This document shows positions 36,916-50,900 of a stretch of 64,000 nt of DNA, piece by piece. The position numbers and the translations under genes are program-made. The DNA comes from Phoronis australis (Eukaryota; Phoronida; Phoronidae): the NCBI GenBank assembly GCA_002633005.1, contig NMRA01000542.1:124001-188000 (forward strand), given 5' to 3'. The stretch's first letter is position 1, and every line of letters starts with the position of its first letter. The notes beneath the pieces were generated by a model. It worked only from the letters and a program-made list of their open reading frames with translations, was not told where the DNA came from and searched no databases.

Positions 36916-37669
36916 TCAATCAAATAATTCATAGTAGAGCCGTGACCCTGAGATTCCCAATACAACCTAAAATATATCTCCTTGAGCTGTTTTATTTGTC
37001 CCCAATAATTATACGGTCCACCAAAACAAGGGATATACCCCAATGCATTACCAAAACAAGTAAGACATTGCTTGGAGTTCTCAGTCCCAATGTTCAGACC
37101 CTCACTGTAATGCCACTTTTGTTTGTGAAATCTCAGTAATGGCCAACTTCCTCGCAATACATATCACACAACAGTCCAAAGTTTGCATGGACGGAATTTC
37201 AATACAAAACGACAAGAAATCACTCAAAATTGAGTATCAAGAATAACAAAAATACAATGACATGTCAGGGTTACCATTAAAATGTAAAAGTAAATTAACT
37301 TAATCTGTCGACTGACTGCCATTACACTCTAGTTGTTAAAGGCAGAGGCAACCTTTTCTCATGTCATTTTTTAAAAAAGGTTCGTTGATTATTTGACATA
37401 TTTTTCAATTAATTACAGCTTCTCGTAATTTAATCAATTACTCGTCGCCTACTCCGGAAGTAAAGTTTAGGGAGTCAAGAATTACGTGTCAATTTGGTTC
37501 AGCGTTTGAGTTTACTGAGTGTGAGGATCTGGGCTACTTTTGTTTTCGTGCTGTTTTTCTAAAATTGACGTCACCACTTTCCATTGATGAGTATTTTATG
37601 ACAAGCTAGATTGTTAGAGATCTCAATTATATTGGATTTAGGGATTGTTTAGTTTGTAGTAACCTGAAA

Positions 37670-38293
37670 ATGGCTGGAGTCAGCGACCCATATCACAGTG
37701 ACCGTAGTGATGTGACATGGGTGGCGCAGCACTGAAAAAAGTGTGGGGCTATAGCCCCCCAACCTCCAATGGAGCACCACCCACGCGTGAGTGACGGAGA
37801 CATTGTTTATAGCAATGGTGACAAGGATTTTTTTCACGGACAGTCCGTGGGTGGGTATATGTTTGAACCAGAGTGTAATGAGGCAGAGTACACAAAAGCA
37901 CAGGCAGCTGTTGAGAGGAGAGATGTGGTGGGACTACTCAACATGGCTGCAGGGCTGCTTACAGGTTCTGGGCCAGAGACAACAGCACAGGGCAAATCAC
38001 TGCTAGTTCCCAGAATTGCACGCTCTGGGGTACATTCGGAGACACGAGTGACAGTAGATGAAGTGCCTCCAGTCACTGTAGAGGCCACAACTCGCGAGGC
38101 TTCTCGCTTCAAAAACGCACTTCTCGGGGGTGGCGATGGGGCATTGCCAGGAATCAATAGCAACGGTATGGCACCCTTCACCAAAGACCTTCATCAATTC
38201 AGCGTACATATCTCTTTCGTAATCCGATGGCAGGAAATGCTTGCCACACACTCGGTAATTCTCCATTGTTTTGTTCGTTGTGTGGACGGATAA
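37670..38293 (+). pseudogene. Broken second Kolobok-borne ORF (SDPYHSD...YMFEPE)
   Basis: A plus-strand frame begins MAGVSDPYHSDRSDVTWVAQ at 37670 and stops at 37735. A related frame resumes at about 37790 with VSDGDIVYSNGD and GGYMFEPECNEAEYTKAQAA. Between them lies a short GC-rich hairpin (GGGTGGCGCAGC to GAGCACCACCC), perhaps a small insertion. The pairing SDPYHSDxSDVTW with YMFEPE resembles leaders of the P2X7-C-like proteins common in invertebrate genomes; that is an unverified recollection. It overlaps the THAP frames on the other strand. Confidence 0.4.
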
Positions 38294-38424
38294 CGCTGCA
38301 CCCTTTTCACAAACAAGCGAAGTACGGCGAAGTGTTTTTTCTTCGGAAAGCGATGTAATGGTACACCCACAGTGCGCGTGAGACGATAATGAGTACATCC
38401 CGATATGCAGCAACTGTGTGGCAT
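37834..38424 (-). pseudogene. Decayed THAP-domain (Kolobok transposase N-terminus) gene
   Basis: On the minus strand a THAP domain can be read only by changing frame. The first segment starts at 38424 with MPHSCCISGC and HRFPKKK. A second frame carries ENYRVCGKHFLPSDYERDMY, supplying the C-x2-H half of the C2CH zinc site. A third holds KGAIPLLLIPG and a Ser/Thr/Pro-rich run. THAP domains bind DNA at transposon ends. Two frameshifts, no catalytic region and the small element size make this a broken copy. Confidence 0.7.
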
Positions 38425-38972
38425 GTTGACTGACTCGTAAACAAAAGTAAACGATGGCCGAACTTTTCACAACAGAGGTAGAACAATGACTGACTCGACA
38501 GCTCACACAGTCAGACTATATGAAAACTAATGGCGCGAAATTCTTGACTACCTAAACGTCACTTTCAGAGTAGGCAATGAGTAATTAATTAAATAACGAA
38601 AAGCTGTAATTAACTGAAAAATATGTCTGGGATAATCAACGAACCTTATTTTTACTGAAAATGACATGAAAAGGTTGCCTTTGCCTTTAAAGCCCAATGA
38701 CTAATGCATTTGCATGACACCAATATCTTCCAATGCCAGGTGTCGTCAAATTCCAAAGTTTGAATACATGAGACATGAACGATTAACATTAGTTTCATCT
38801 CATCTGACATAAAATAAAATATCTAAAACAGAAAAAACATAATAGAAAATCTAAAAAATAAGACAATGCACAGCATTGCATTTCGGATATAAAACTGTCC
38901 ATTCCCTCCGTCATCTGTTATTTAAACTTGCAATCACAAGGATTACAATCATGAAAGGTTTCTATTCATACC

Positions 38973-41900
38973 TCAGGTCTTAACTGGATCAAACAACACT
39001 TTGCCTTGTTTCAGACTAACCCAGGCTGGCTCCACCATCTCGGCGTGATAGTCCCTGATGGACAAACTGCCACGACACACAGCCACAATTTCAGCCAAGT
39101 GTGTATCTGTGACTTTATCACAGTATTCCAGGTCCAAGTACCTGAGACCTGGAGCAAAACAAGTAGATCGGTGCGGTAACCAGAGATCTTCATATTCCTG
39201 AAATAAACAAATGTAACAAATATGAAACCTCAATTTTAACAAGTTCTCAAATTCAAATTGGATTTTCATCAAAAATGCAATTTTTAGAGAAATTTCACGG
39301 TCACAATGAAGTCACATCTTTATTAACAGTCAACAAATGAATTTAAGGAGCAATAAGCTACAAATTCATTATGACCAAAACCAACAGTTAAACTAACTGG
39401 ACTAATTACTTGTCATGGATGTATACACTTGGAAAACATTCAAGAAAACTAACGAAATTAGAGATTAGTGACATACCTCATCACTTGAGTGAGTCTCTCC
39501 ACCGGCACTTTTTCTTTCCAAAAACTTGAAGCGTAATAAATTCTGACATCTCCGCCACTTATTCAAATCTGCAAAGAAGAAATAAGTTTTGAAGGTGCGT
39601 TAAATCAGCACCTTCTGTCAAAAACAGTTTTAAAAGTTAGAACATTTACTGAAAGTTATAAAATTGTTTTTATGTAGCTGCAAATTCTTCAAACAAAATC
39701 AATAATGCAACAACTTTTACGAAACTATTTCTCAAAGGATAAACACCACTCAGTAATCACAGTGTACTTATTGTATTAATCATGTGACCACAAAGTGGTG
39801 TTGTGACTACAAGATCCAGTCACAGAACCTCTTTTACTGAAACATTTTAAAATGATGGTGCTATTACTTCTTTCTCACACAAATTCAAAATGCCTTTTTT
39901 ACTCGAATAATTGGTTTTAAATAAATAATGCTTCCTAAACAAAATTACTACAATTGTCTCTTTACAACACCCAAGTATGTAAACAAAAATGTACTTCTTT
40001 GGCAGCGCAGTAACATTGCACTGGACATATTTTGGCTGTTCAAATAATTACCTGATATTATAGGTAGGAATGGCACAGAGGTCAACTGTTTTATTCCAGA
40101 CAAATAAAACTCCTTCAAGTGAGGGCAGCACTGCAGAACAGCTTCAACACTCACATTGGTTAAGTCTGTAAAACATTGTTCCATAAATGCTAGCTTTAAC
40201 TCACACAACAGACTTTTCAACATGTATTTTCTAACTTGGAACCATCCTACACATTTCACAGTATTTAGACAGGAGGTCTTCGTTGCTCCAATTGCACAAA
40301 AATCATCCCCGGTAAATATGCTCACATAATTTGTACAAAAATAATTTCCAAAATCTCCCCTTTTATTTTTCAATTTCTTCTGCCACTGTTACAGTGAATG
40401 GCCACAAATTTTCAAACCATTGATGGTAACTGTGGTACAAAACATGAACATGGAAAATCCTTCATTTAATTTTATTAGTGTGACATGTTTCATGAAAAAA
40501 TGATGAAATAAAATTTCATTCGTTGGTCATACTGTGTCCTACGTTCAATATTTTATCATAATCGCACTACATGATGGCACAGCAATGCACAATGACGCTT
40601 TATAAAATAACCCTGAATGGAACTAAATAAGTTACTACCAATGGAGAAAATTTAGCAAGTCTAATAACATTTAGTGAGTGCACACAAATGTCTTTATAAA
40701 ATAAAAGAGAAAAACAGTGAACACAGACACATGTACCTGGAAAAACCACAGAATATCTTAGATTTGTGTTGTGCTGTAATGCCAATGATGCGTCAGCACC
40801 CCCTGGTGTCGATTGGAGCAACAGGGCTGCTTGTGGTGACTTAAGCTTGTTTAGAACCCAGCATATTTCAGCTGTTGGAATGAACACACTGGAGTAGTGG
40901 TCTAGCCCAGTGTGGACACAACACAGCTGAGTCGTTCACAAGATGTATGTAGGAACATGAGGATTGTGTTTCACTGAGCAAGTCTGTTTTCGACACTTTA
41001 AGAGAGATTCGATGCAATGTGAGCAATTCTATTGACACTGACAAATTTTTGTGAGCGAGCAAGGGAAGTGTTGCCCATAGTTTCAGCGATGTCAGATGCT
41101 CTGATATATTTTTATTTCCTATTTAATAATCCTCATTAATAGCATCATTTCTACTTGCCCTCCCTTTGTTGCTGAAGTGCAATAGTGACAACATCCAAAC
41201 ACACGCACCTGGATTCCAGCTTATGTCCAGGGTCTGTAGAAAGGTTAATGACTTAGCCAGCTGCACAATGTCCTCATCAGTGATCCCATCAACACTAGAC
41301 AATCCCAAGTAGTGCAGAGATGGACAGTGGTCAGCAAGCAGGGCCAGAGTGCTGCTGGCGGCTGCACAGTGTCGCAGGTCAATGTATTGTAGAGAGGGAC
41401 ATCCTTGGACAACAGCGTCCAGACCCACACTAGTTATGTCCTCACACCAGGACAGGTCCAGCTTCTTCAGCTAAAAACAATGCAATATTTGTTTTCCTTT
41501 ATTCAATAAAGCAGAGCCCAGCAGTAAAGTACTGCATTCAATGAATGCCCAGCTGACATTGAAAACGTTAACCATAAACACACTAAGTGATCAATTATAA
41601 ATAGTTAAAGAATAGATATTTTAATTTTTTGATGTTACAATCAATGTCTAGCACAAAGATTAAGCAACTCGGTGTAAATGCATTAGAGAACAAGGATTTT
41701 AAAAGATGACAGTTGATTTACACGTCAAAGGTAAGTAAATTTAGTAACAACTCACTCATTATGAACCATTGCTGCACTTACTGAATTCTATGCAAGTTCA
41801 CATTATATACAATTGAGGAAAACATTTTAGTCTGCCAGAAAATTACTCAGTTACGCCTTGTATTCATTTGGTCTTCGCAAAAACTCATCCTTTGGGGCTG

Positions 41901-44900
41901 CAAACACCACTTTTTGCAGGGTGTTTAGTTGGGTACTTGGTTGAAAACAAATAAGTAACAGATGTAAGATAAAAGGGCAATCCAAGATCGCAATTATCAG
42001 CTAAAGTAAAATGCTTTTTAACTACAATGAGTGGCAAAACCCCTGAATTCCAAACTGTAATTTGCTTGAAAATGCTTGCACAATCTTGGTTTCAAATAAA
42101 GCTTGAAATCATGCTGACATTGTTTTGATCTTGACTTTTAAAAAGTTTCCATTTCAAACTAACATGATCTGAGAATTTATTGCTGGTTTAAATGAAGGAC
42201 AATACATATACAAAACTCAGCAAAACGGAGGAAAGGTGCAAATAATTTTATTTTTGGTACATTCTGTCTGTGTGACAATGCTCTCATGAACATAGAATGT
42301 TCAGATGAACTAAACAACTTTGACCAGGTCTCTCCAACCATTGTACAGACCGTCATGCTACTAACCTGGTGTCCAATCTTCTCAGCCATTCTTTCTAATG
42401 TAACATCAGTAATACTACACTCAGCTAGACCCAGGCTAGTTAAACTGGTGCAAGTCAGGAAGGCATGTATAGCCGCGTCAGAGAGCACATAATCACCTGT
42501 AAGGAAATCAGCCATCAAGACAGTACTCCTAGGAACAACCACAAGAAATATCTCATATTGGTTACTCAGAGACATAAGCTAGTAACAATACATGACTGTG
42601 TATACTTCAAAACACAAACGTAACACTACCTCAATACTGCAAAACTGACAACTGCATCAAGTGAAACAGGACAATCACAAATACCGCAATGCAACAAATA
42701 TGATAATTTCTCAAACAAATAATTCTGCTGCATGCTCAGTGTAAGGAAGCATACTTCTTCCACTCAACACATATTTCCATGTCATGAAAGTAATGGTTAA
42801 CACATTATTCACATTTTGTACAATTAGTATCTCCTTGAGCAGCTGGTCCATAAAGAATTAGCAGCAATCAGCAAAGGCGGTCAGTGAAGCATTCCGCAGG
42901 TATTGCTAAAGTACCTTTGAGATCCACCTGTTGTAGGAGTCTACACTTCAGGCCCAAATAACTGGCAGAATGGACGGACATCAACTCACAGTCCACCAAT
43001 GATAAACAGCGAAGACAGGGGGCGCTGTCAGCTATGACAGTCACCATTTCATCTATAATACAGAAGAGAACATGTGAAAATAACAGTCTGCCATTTTCAT
43101 AGACCACCTCCAATTTGGACGAGATTAATGGACAGGTGTAGGCATTGATAAAAAGGTTGCCAAACACAATCAAATACGAAAAAACAGAGCACACAATGTT
43201 GAAGCTTACAACAACGAGTCCTCAATCAGAAGCGTGTTCAATAAGTCAGCCGCTCGCGAGTGCCCCTGAGCACTCGCTTGTGAACAACTTTTAGCAAGCG
43301 AGCGGTCGCAATCACTATTGATTGGTGGTTCGCCTAGAAATCCAAGATGGAGACCGATGTGAGTTTCAAGGAGATTACCTTGAGCAACAACAATGATTAT
43401 AGGCTGTACATGTTGCAAATACACAAAGTATGCACTACATGACAAGATTGTTGGAAGGACATGTTGTAAATACGGTACAGAAATAAATAATTTAATTCAA
43501 TGGCATAAGCTTGCTTTGTACTGATTACAGATTAAGTCTTTCTTTGATTGCTGAAGTGACCGCACATCATCGATAAACAGCTAGCTCTCACTTTAGGAGT
43601 TCACTCTGACTAAAGTGTGCATTGCACTGAACAGGCTTCTGAAGACAATATGTCCAAAAAGTGGTGGCTTTTGCATGCCTTGGACATTTACTTACTGAAA
43701 AGCAAAACCAACAATTTAAGACATAATAAATGGCATACGTTGTCAGGTGAAATTTAATGTTCTCTTTTTTTTCACAAATGGTAAGTACTGGTTCTCAAAT
43801 TCAGGCACGTTATACCATTACCCAACTGTCCAAGTCAAATAGACTGCATTCACATCCTTTACACAGAGGTAATGCTCACTCGCATGCTGACATAATTTGC
43901 AGTGGGCTCATGAAATTAAAATGGCACAAAAGTCAGGATTGATGTTGAATGTATAGGATTGGTGATACGTAAATATTGTGAACAGACAACAAATCCGCCG
44001 ATTTCGGGACCCTCAATGTTTTGATTTTGGGGCCGACTGTTGACCAGAGTTCACTCTGAAAAATACTAACAAGAGCAATGCAGAGCATTAAAATGCACCC
44101 ACGAATGCACCGCTAACGGTGTGCTTCTAGGGGTGTTTATTTGGAACATAAAAATGCCAACTAGATGGCGCAAAACATGTCGAATCCTTCCGAAAACTTG
44201 TATGTATCATCAAAACTATTTACCAAATTTCATAAAAATCGGTTAAGGAACATCTGAGAAAACAGAGGAAAACAAAAAAATGAAATTGCCACTAAGAGGC
44301 TATAAGCGCAAAAAAACATAACTGCCACTAAGAGGCAACAAAAGTAGATAAATTCGTCGGAAAATCATTGTCAGACTTCCGCTTATCATTAGGAACATAC
44401 ATGCCAATTTCCACAACCATCCTTAGAGTGCTTTGTTTGACAGAGGGGCAGACGTCAAATAAAAAGACTTGAAAACAGTACAAATTGCCACATGGTAGAA
44501 CAAAAAGCCTCGAACTTTTACCAAAACCCAGATAATAGCGTCAACTCACTAATAGATGCCTAACTGCCAAATTTTATGAAAATCCATTGACGACCTTTTA
44601 AGATACAGAGATAAACGGAAAAAACTAAACTTGCCACTAGGGGCACACTGGTAGCCCGATCCGTCCAAAAAATCTTCATACTCTGTTGTCAACTTCATAT
44701 CCAGCAAATAATAAAGATCCTGTAGAGCATTTAGAAGATACAGACATGAGCGCAAAAACAAACAAAACTGCCACTAGGAGGCACCATAGTAGTCCAAGTC
44801 ATCAGAAAATAATTGTCAGCTATCGTCTTCACAGCAATTTTCAAAATCATCCCTAGAGCAGTTTGGTTGATACAACGGTGGACGCCACAAAACAGACTCC

Positions 44901-47900
44901 AAAACCGTAAAAATGGACACTAGGTGGCGCAAAATACCTCGAATCTGTCCAAAAACGAGAGGATGGCATCATCTCACTTACAGACGCCTAACTGCCAAAT
45001 TTTATGAAAATTCATTGAGGACTTCCAAATGCACAGAGGTAAGTGTAAAAAAATAAAATTGCCACTAGGGGGCACACCAGTAGTCGGAGAGGTCTGAAAT
45101 TCGTTGCCATCCGTTGTCAGCTTCATGGGAACACATCTGCCAAATCTCAGCAAGATCCTTTGAGGGTTTAGGAGATACAGCCATAGCCGCAAAAACAAAC
45201 AAAACTGCCACTAGGAGGCGACACAGTAGTCGAAGTCCACGGAAAGTCATCGTCAGCTGCCCTCTTTACAGTAAGATCATACATGCCAATTTTCAAAATC
45301 TTCCATAGAGTGCTGTCGAAATTGAGACTCATTCACAATCATGTTGAACTGAAGCGTCGTGTGTTTAATCAGTTCTGCATATCGGAAAACTGGTTCCCGA
45401 AGTACAGCCAATTATGTTGAAGCTTACATAAATTATAGATGGTGCCTCTTGAAAATGGCTACTGCACAGAATAACGATAATGGCGTTATTCAGTGCAAAC
45501 TATTTCCCAACAGTCATTTTAAAGAGGGGTCTGTCAATTGAACTTTTATCTACACTGCACATGCCTTAATAACTCACCATCTAAATCTTTCCATGAGATA
45601 GAGAACTTAGTGAGGCTCTTGTTGGTCATGAAGAATGCTTTTAGACACGAGCTGGAGTGCTCATTGCTATGTTCAATGTTACTGATGTCTAGGGAGGTTA
45701 TGTTTGGCTGGTAAAGCTGCACCATATCAGCAGGTGCTTCAATTCCATTCACCTGGACATCTTCACTTGAGACAAAGTCCACAGAATCACACTCAAGTTC
45801 ATTTTTATTGCTGGTAACAAAGTCTTCAGAACAGTCCACACCACTATGAAGAGTAGTTGCAAGACCAAGTCCTTCATTTTCAGGTACACTTGAACTTTCT
45901 TTATTGGATGGTGACAATACAGAATTAAGTCCCCTGGAGGACAAGTCTACCTCTGCACCAATGGAAGAGCCACTTTCCTGAAGCACTACATCTGGATTGG
46001 ATGCGTAACTTTCAGAACATACTTGTGCATCAGGTTTACATGACTGAATACTAACACTGACGTCATCAGTCTGGAAGACACAATTCACTCTAGAACTGGC
46101 AACTTCAGAACCTGTTTGAGGACCAACAAACTCCCCAGCACCAGACTCCGTAGATTCAATATTCTCGTCTTTGTCATTACAAGACAAAATTATATCAGAT
46201 TCTAATGTACAGCTGAATTTACCAGATGGTATCGAAGACTCTAAATGTCCTTCAGCTGCTGTGAATTCCGAGTCTGAGGAATGTGGCAAAATTGAATTGG
46301 TACCAGGACTAGCCAACTCCACAGCAGGAAGCATTGCTTGGTATTCACCGAAACCAGAGTGTAAACTTGAGCAAGAATTCTCTGTGACAGAGGTCTGATC
46401 AAAATCAGTCAGACTAACACCATCAGACTGATTAGCTATGTTGCTAGTGTCAAAACTAACTGTAATCTTGTCTACCTCATGCTGCTCAACACTCGTACAT
46501 TTGAATGCCCACTTGAGTTCTTTTTCCATGCTACATGTCCAGTGAAGAGATTGCCGCTGGCTATGCACGTCTGTGTTGAAGTGTTTCATCTTGAAACTCG
46601 TTTCCACTTTCACATTGGTTGAGCTAAAGTCCACATCACTTGGCACACTCACAGACATTACTGTGCCCCTATCTATTTTAGTTCTCCCAGGAAGATTTTC
46701 ATCAGTTGTTAGGCCGGTCTGCTCATGGTGATCAGATTTCAGTTCCAATTTCTCCACAGAGTCGGCTGTGATTCCCATTTTTTCCTGGTGCTCTCGGTCA
46801 ACCTCCATGGCAAGATGGACAGCAGTTGAAAGACTGTAACCAGATAGGAACCATAACACAGTAACGTCGATCTGCAATGGAGAAAGCAAAAATGTGATCG
46901 GGGGATCTGCAGTCTAATTTCAATAAATTAACCATAATTTATGAACACTGCATGACAGTTAGAGACATCAGAGACCTCAGGCTACACCTATAATACAAAT
47001 GAGCAATAATCCAATTATCAAGCTGTGGAAGGGCTGCTGAATATGCAAAAAGGGGGTTTGATAAAACCCTTTGCAACCTTCAAATTAACATGGGCAGAAA
47101 CCAGTGTGTGTCTCAATGAGTTTTCATTCATGGTTTTGCCCTTGTTCCTAAATGAACTGTACAACAACATATCCAGAACAATAAACATATAGAATAATGT
47201 GTTTAATTTTTACTATATACATAAACATAAAACCAAAATATACCTTACGATCAGTTAATCTCCACGAATTTGACATTTTTGGGTATTCTTCAATGTATTT
47301 GGTTTTATCTTTCATTAAAATTGTGGTAGAACAATGAATTTCTTCTATTTTTCACGAAGTGCTGGTTTTTTAAGCCTTTTCCAAGGCACATCATAGTCTC
47401 CAGTTAATTAATAACTGACAGGTAAGCATGGTATCCCAAACTTTGTTAATTCTTTGTCATAAACACGTATAACCACTTCACTGTCTTGCTGTTATGTTAA
47501 CGTCACTTTGTAAGGTGTGAAAAATCTCCCAATCACTTCATGGTCAGAAACTCCAATGCAAACACAACTAAACTTTTTGTCAGATACAAATAATTTAAAT
47601 CAAATGAAACCAAAAATTGCTAATTCATGACTAGCAAGTGTCGGTGACACCAAAGTCGCAGCAACAGTTTTTCTGCATAATTAACTTACAGTGTTCCCGT
47701 TTTCAGCACATGTCCTTTACTTACATCTGTCCAGGCAATGTTCAGTGTTCGCAGATGTGGCCCACACAGGGATGTCAAGTGACGTACACAGGCACTAGTC
47801 ACATCTCGACAGCCAGAGATGTCCACGCTACTCAGGCAACTCATGTACTGGAAAATGTTGTTCAACAATTAATAAGAGCGCCAGCACTTTTTCAATTCCA

Positions 47901-50900
47901 AAACCAATTTTACAAAATGCATGCAAATATATCCATATAAACTAGTTTATAGACTAAATTGTTAAATAATAAGGAAGAGAAGTTGTTCATACATGAGGTA
48001 AGAACTATGTTAAATTAGTGAATAAATGCGTAATTATCAGAACAGAAATTAAAGTGGCACTTTCAAGGTGCATTAACCCAAGGTTTATTATTATTATAGC
48101 ATAAAATGTGTTAATGGTGAAGCCAACAATATCTTGATCTTTTTTCATTGTAAATTTTGGAAAATAAACAATTTTTTCTAGTTGTCCATATTGTACTTGC
48201 ATCGAATTGAAAAGCATATACTGCAACCTGATTACGTGGTGGAAATTGAACCCTTGTACCCAATTCCTGGATCACTCCACTACTGGTGTATTAGGAGTGT
48301 GCGTCAAAGCATGTTGCATACAGAATACCATATTCCCCCTAATAAGCGCCCATGCCCCTATAAGCGCCCCCCACGCGTTTTCAGACTTTTCTAAAATAAG
48401 CGCTCAGTCCATGAACCCCGTGTACATGCAAAAAATGCCTTACCTACAGTTCTAAAATTCTACAGTAACATCTTCAATTTATCAATAAGGTCCGACAGTC
48501 CTGGAAAAATCATTGTGCGTGGCATTTGTAGACCACGAGCCTCGGCGCTATGTCGGTATTTAGCCGTGACTATACACTTCAAACTTCCACCGTGCTTCAA
48601 AAAGAACGCAAGCGCGAATCGGAGACTAATTTGACCTTTGTTCAATTAAAAGCACGTGGCCAGGAAGCGCGCGCTACATGCAACCACCTGTCATCGAAGA
48701 TTAGTCTTCGGGAACTATCTATTCATGAAACAGGTAGCATAGCATCGGCAAGAAATAAATAATGGCACTTATTTCTGAAAGTTTCTAACACCGTAAAATA
48801 TAAATAGGTAAATAAAACAACAAGAATGGATCAACTGAAATTTTCGGATATAATAATGTCCTTCGTCAACAGAAACAGAAATAAAGTAAAATCAAACACT
48901 ATATGACAATTGACAAATCATAATCATTACGCCACAATTTAAATCGCACTTTCGGATGAGTCAGTCAACTTTTGAGGTTAGTTTTCGTGTTGCAGAACCA
49001 TAATGGGTTCATATGTTGCAAACGTGAAGCCTTAGCGGCAGGACGCTATCTTGGAAATCTAAGCGAACATGCTCTCTAGGTTGTTTGCGAGCGCTCGCGA
49101 GCGCTAACGTAAACACAGCTGTTCAGGACGAGGGTGCTCAAATCGCTCGTGGGCGCTCACTCTATTGAACACGCTTCAGTATAATTGTGGCCAACAGAGA
49201 TCATAGTAGTGTAGCACCAAACAATAGAAATGCAAATAAACATGCTACAGGGCTGTTTAATTAATGACACATTCCATCAACAATGGGGTGAGGCCAAGCA
49301 ATAGGCTCCCACAGCCAATTTTTCAATATGAGTACCATTTATACAGAGACAGCTGTCACAGAGATACTAACACGGAACAGCTGATCAGGCACAAATGCGT
49401 ATGTAAACACGACCATCGCGGATCAAGCTGATACCATGGCAGCCATTTTTGACAATTGATCCAGTGTCAACTATTGTCTAAATGTCTGAACACAACTGGG
49501 GCAAGACAGAAAGGAATCATTTTTCAGTGTGCTTGCGCAATACCGGATATTTGGAGATCCATTGGTAATCCACAAGGTCTGGCGATTCGCTATTGTTTAT
49601 GTGAGCATGTGAAGACAGTCTTTGTGTAACTGACTCATGCTGATTCACTTTGCCATCTCACGTCATGTAAATGCAACTTAAGTGGAGCAAGTCGCACCGT
49701 AACAACTGGCACTGTAAAAACTCGTACTGTGACAACTGTTCATGTGTAAAAACAGCTCATGGGTGATTCACATTTCGACTGCTTTCACACAGCTGTGTAC
49801 TGTCAGTAAATTCATTTTAACAAAAATAACATAATACCTCTTTGCTGCTGCTCTGTCCAAGTTGTTTCATCTCGTCAACTAAGAAAGCGTTATCTGTGAT
49901 GTTCTCACACATAGACAAGTTGACGTGTTCCAATCGTGGATAGTTCTTAATAATCGCCTGAAAAGAAACATCATTTTGTCAAACCCACAATTCATGGACT
50001 TAAAACGCAAATTGGAAAACATCGTTAGCTAATTTACACATTCAGTGACAATTGTCAGTAGTGGCTTTTACCAAAGTTTCAGTAAATGGGAAAGGTTAAC
50101 TCCGATCCTCACTGAAGCTTTGGTGTAGTGGGAACACTAAAAGTGAAGCATCGTCGTCGCAGTTATCGGTAGACGTCGTGGCAACAATATATGATCGCGC
50201 GAGACTCGCAAAATGCGTTATTTGTTATTGTAGCATAGCTGACATGTTCTAAATAGACGGACATAAATGAATAAAAGAAAGCATATCTGATAAACAATGA
50301 CATTGATCATTTTCATTTAACACTCGTAAAGCAGGCGAACAATTTTCAGTTAGCCTTGAACACAATACTCCACATTCATCTGAGAGTACGAATGAACTGC
50401 ATCGGCTGTTGTCATGGCGATAACTTTGATATCACTGTGTAGTCGGAAAGGTAAGAGAAGTTTCGGCCATTCCCCCAAAGGGAAAGCACTTAGAAACAGT
50501 GAACTCTTGTGTGTCAGCTCTATGCTAATTATTCAGTGTAAGCTGAACTGCAAAATTACATTAGCAGAACACTGACAAGTCACGATCATGCAATGACTCA
50601 TGTCCAGTTATTGTTCAACAGCACAGTCACTGTCACAATGTAGGCATGGGAGCCAATCTCTATACCCTACTTTTCCCCCAGGCCCATAAAAGAAAGTTAA
50701 TTGGGACTTGATGACAAGTCAATGTTGATGAATAGCTGTCCTAAATATCTTAAGTTATATCTCAACACAGCAAATAGGATCACCCACTTCCTGGACCACC
50801 CATCTACTTAAGACCAACAATCTAGTTATGCTGAGCTAGAATGCTCCTTTGTTCAAGCAGTAAGAAAGTACTTTTTATGTCCTTGTTTTGGAATGTCAGG

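Larger units (their letters stand above)
37340..38686. mobile_element. Kolobok-type DNA transposon with TTAA duplication and about 150-bp inverted ends
   Basis: Both outer ends read AGGCARAGGCAACCTTTTC inward, and TTAA lies directly outside each (37336-37339 and 38687-38690). The inverted ends stay alignable for about 150 bp (37340-37490 against 38686-38537), sharing GGTTCGTTGATTAT, ACATATTTTTCA, TTAATTACAGCTT and TAGTCAAGAATT with small gaps. TTAA duplication together with a THAP-domain gene is the established hallmark of the Kolobok superfamily. At 1,347 bp it is far too short for a full transposase, so this copy is non-autonomous. It lies 283 bp downstream of the LRR gene stop codon. Confidence 0.85.

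Noticed and set aside
40737-40802. Possible cassette exon of the LRR gene (phase 1 to phase 1, 66 nt)
   Set aside because: It fits in phase, but skipping it gives a better LRR (ISWNP joined to DLTNVSVEAV) and its acceptor overlaps a CTCF-like word. Needs cDNA.
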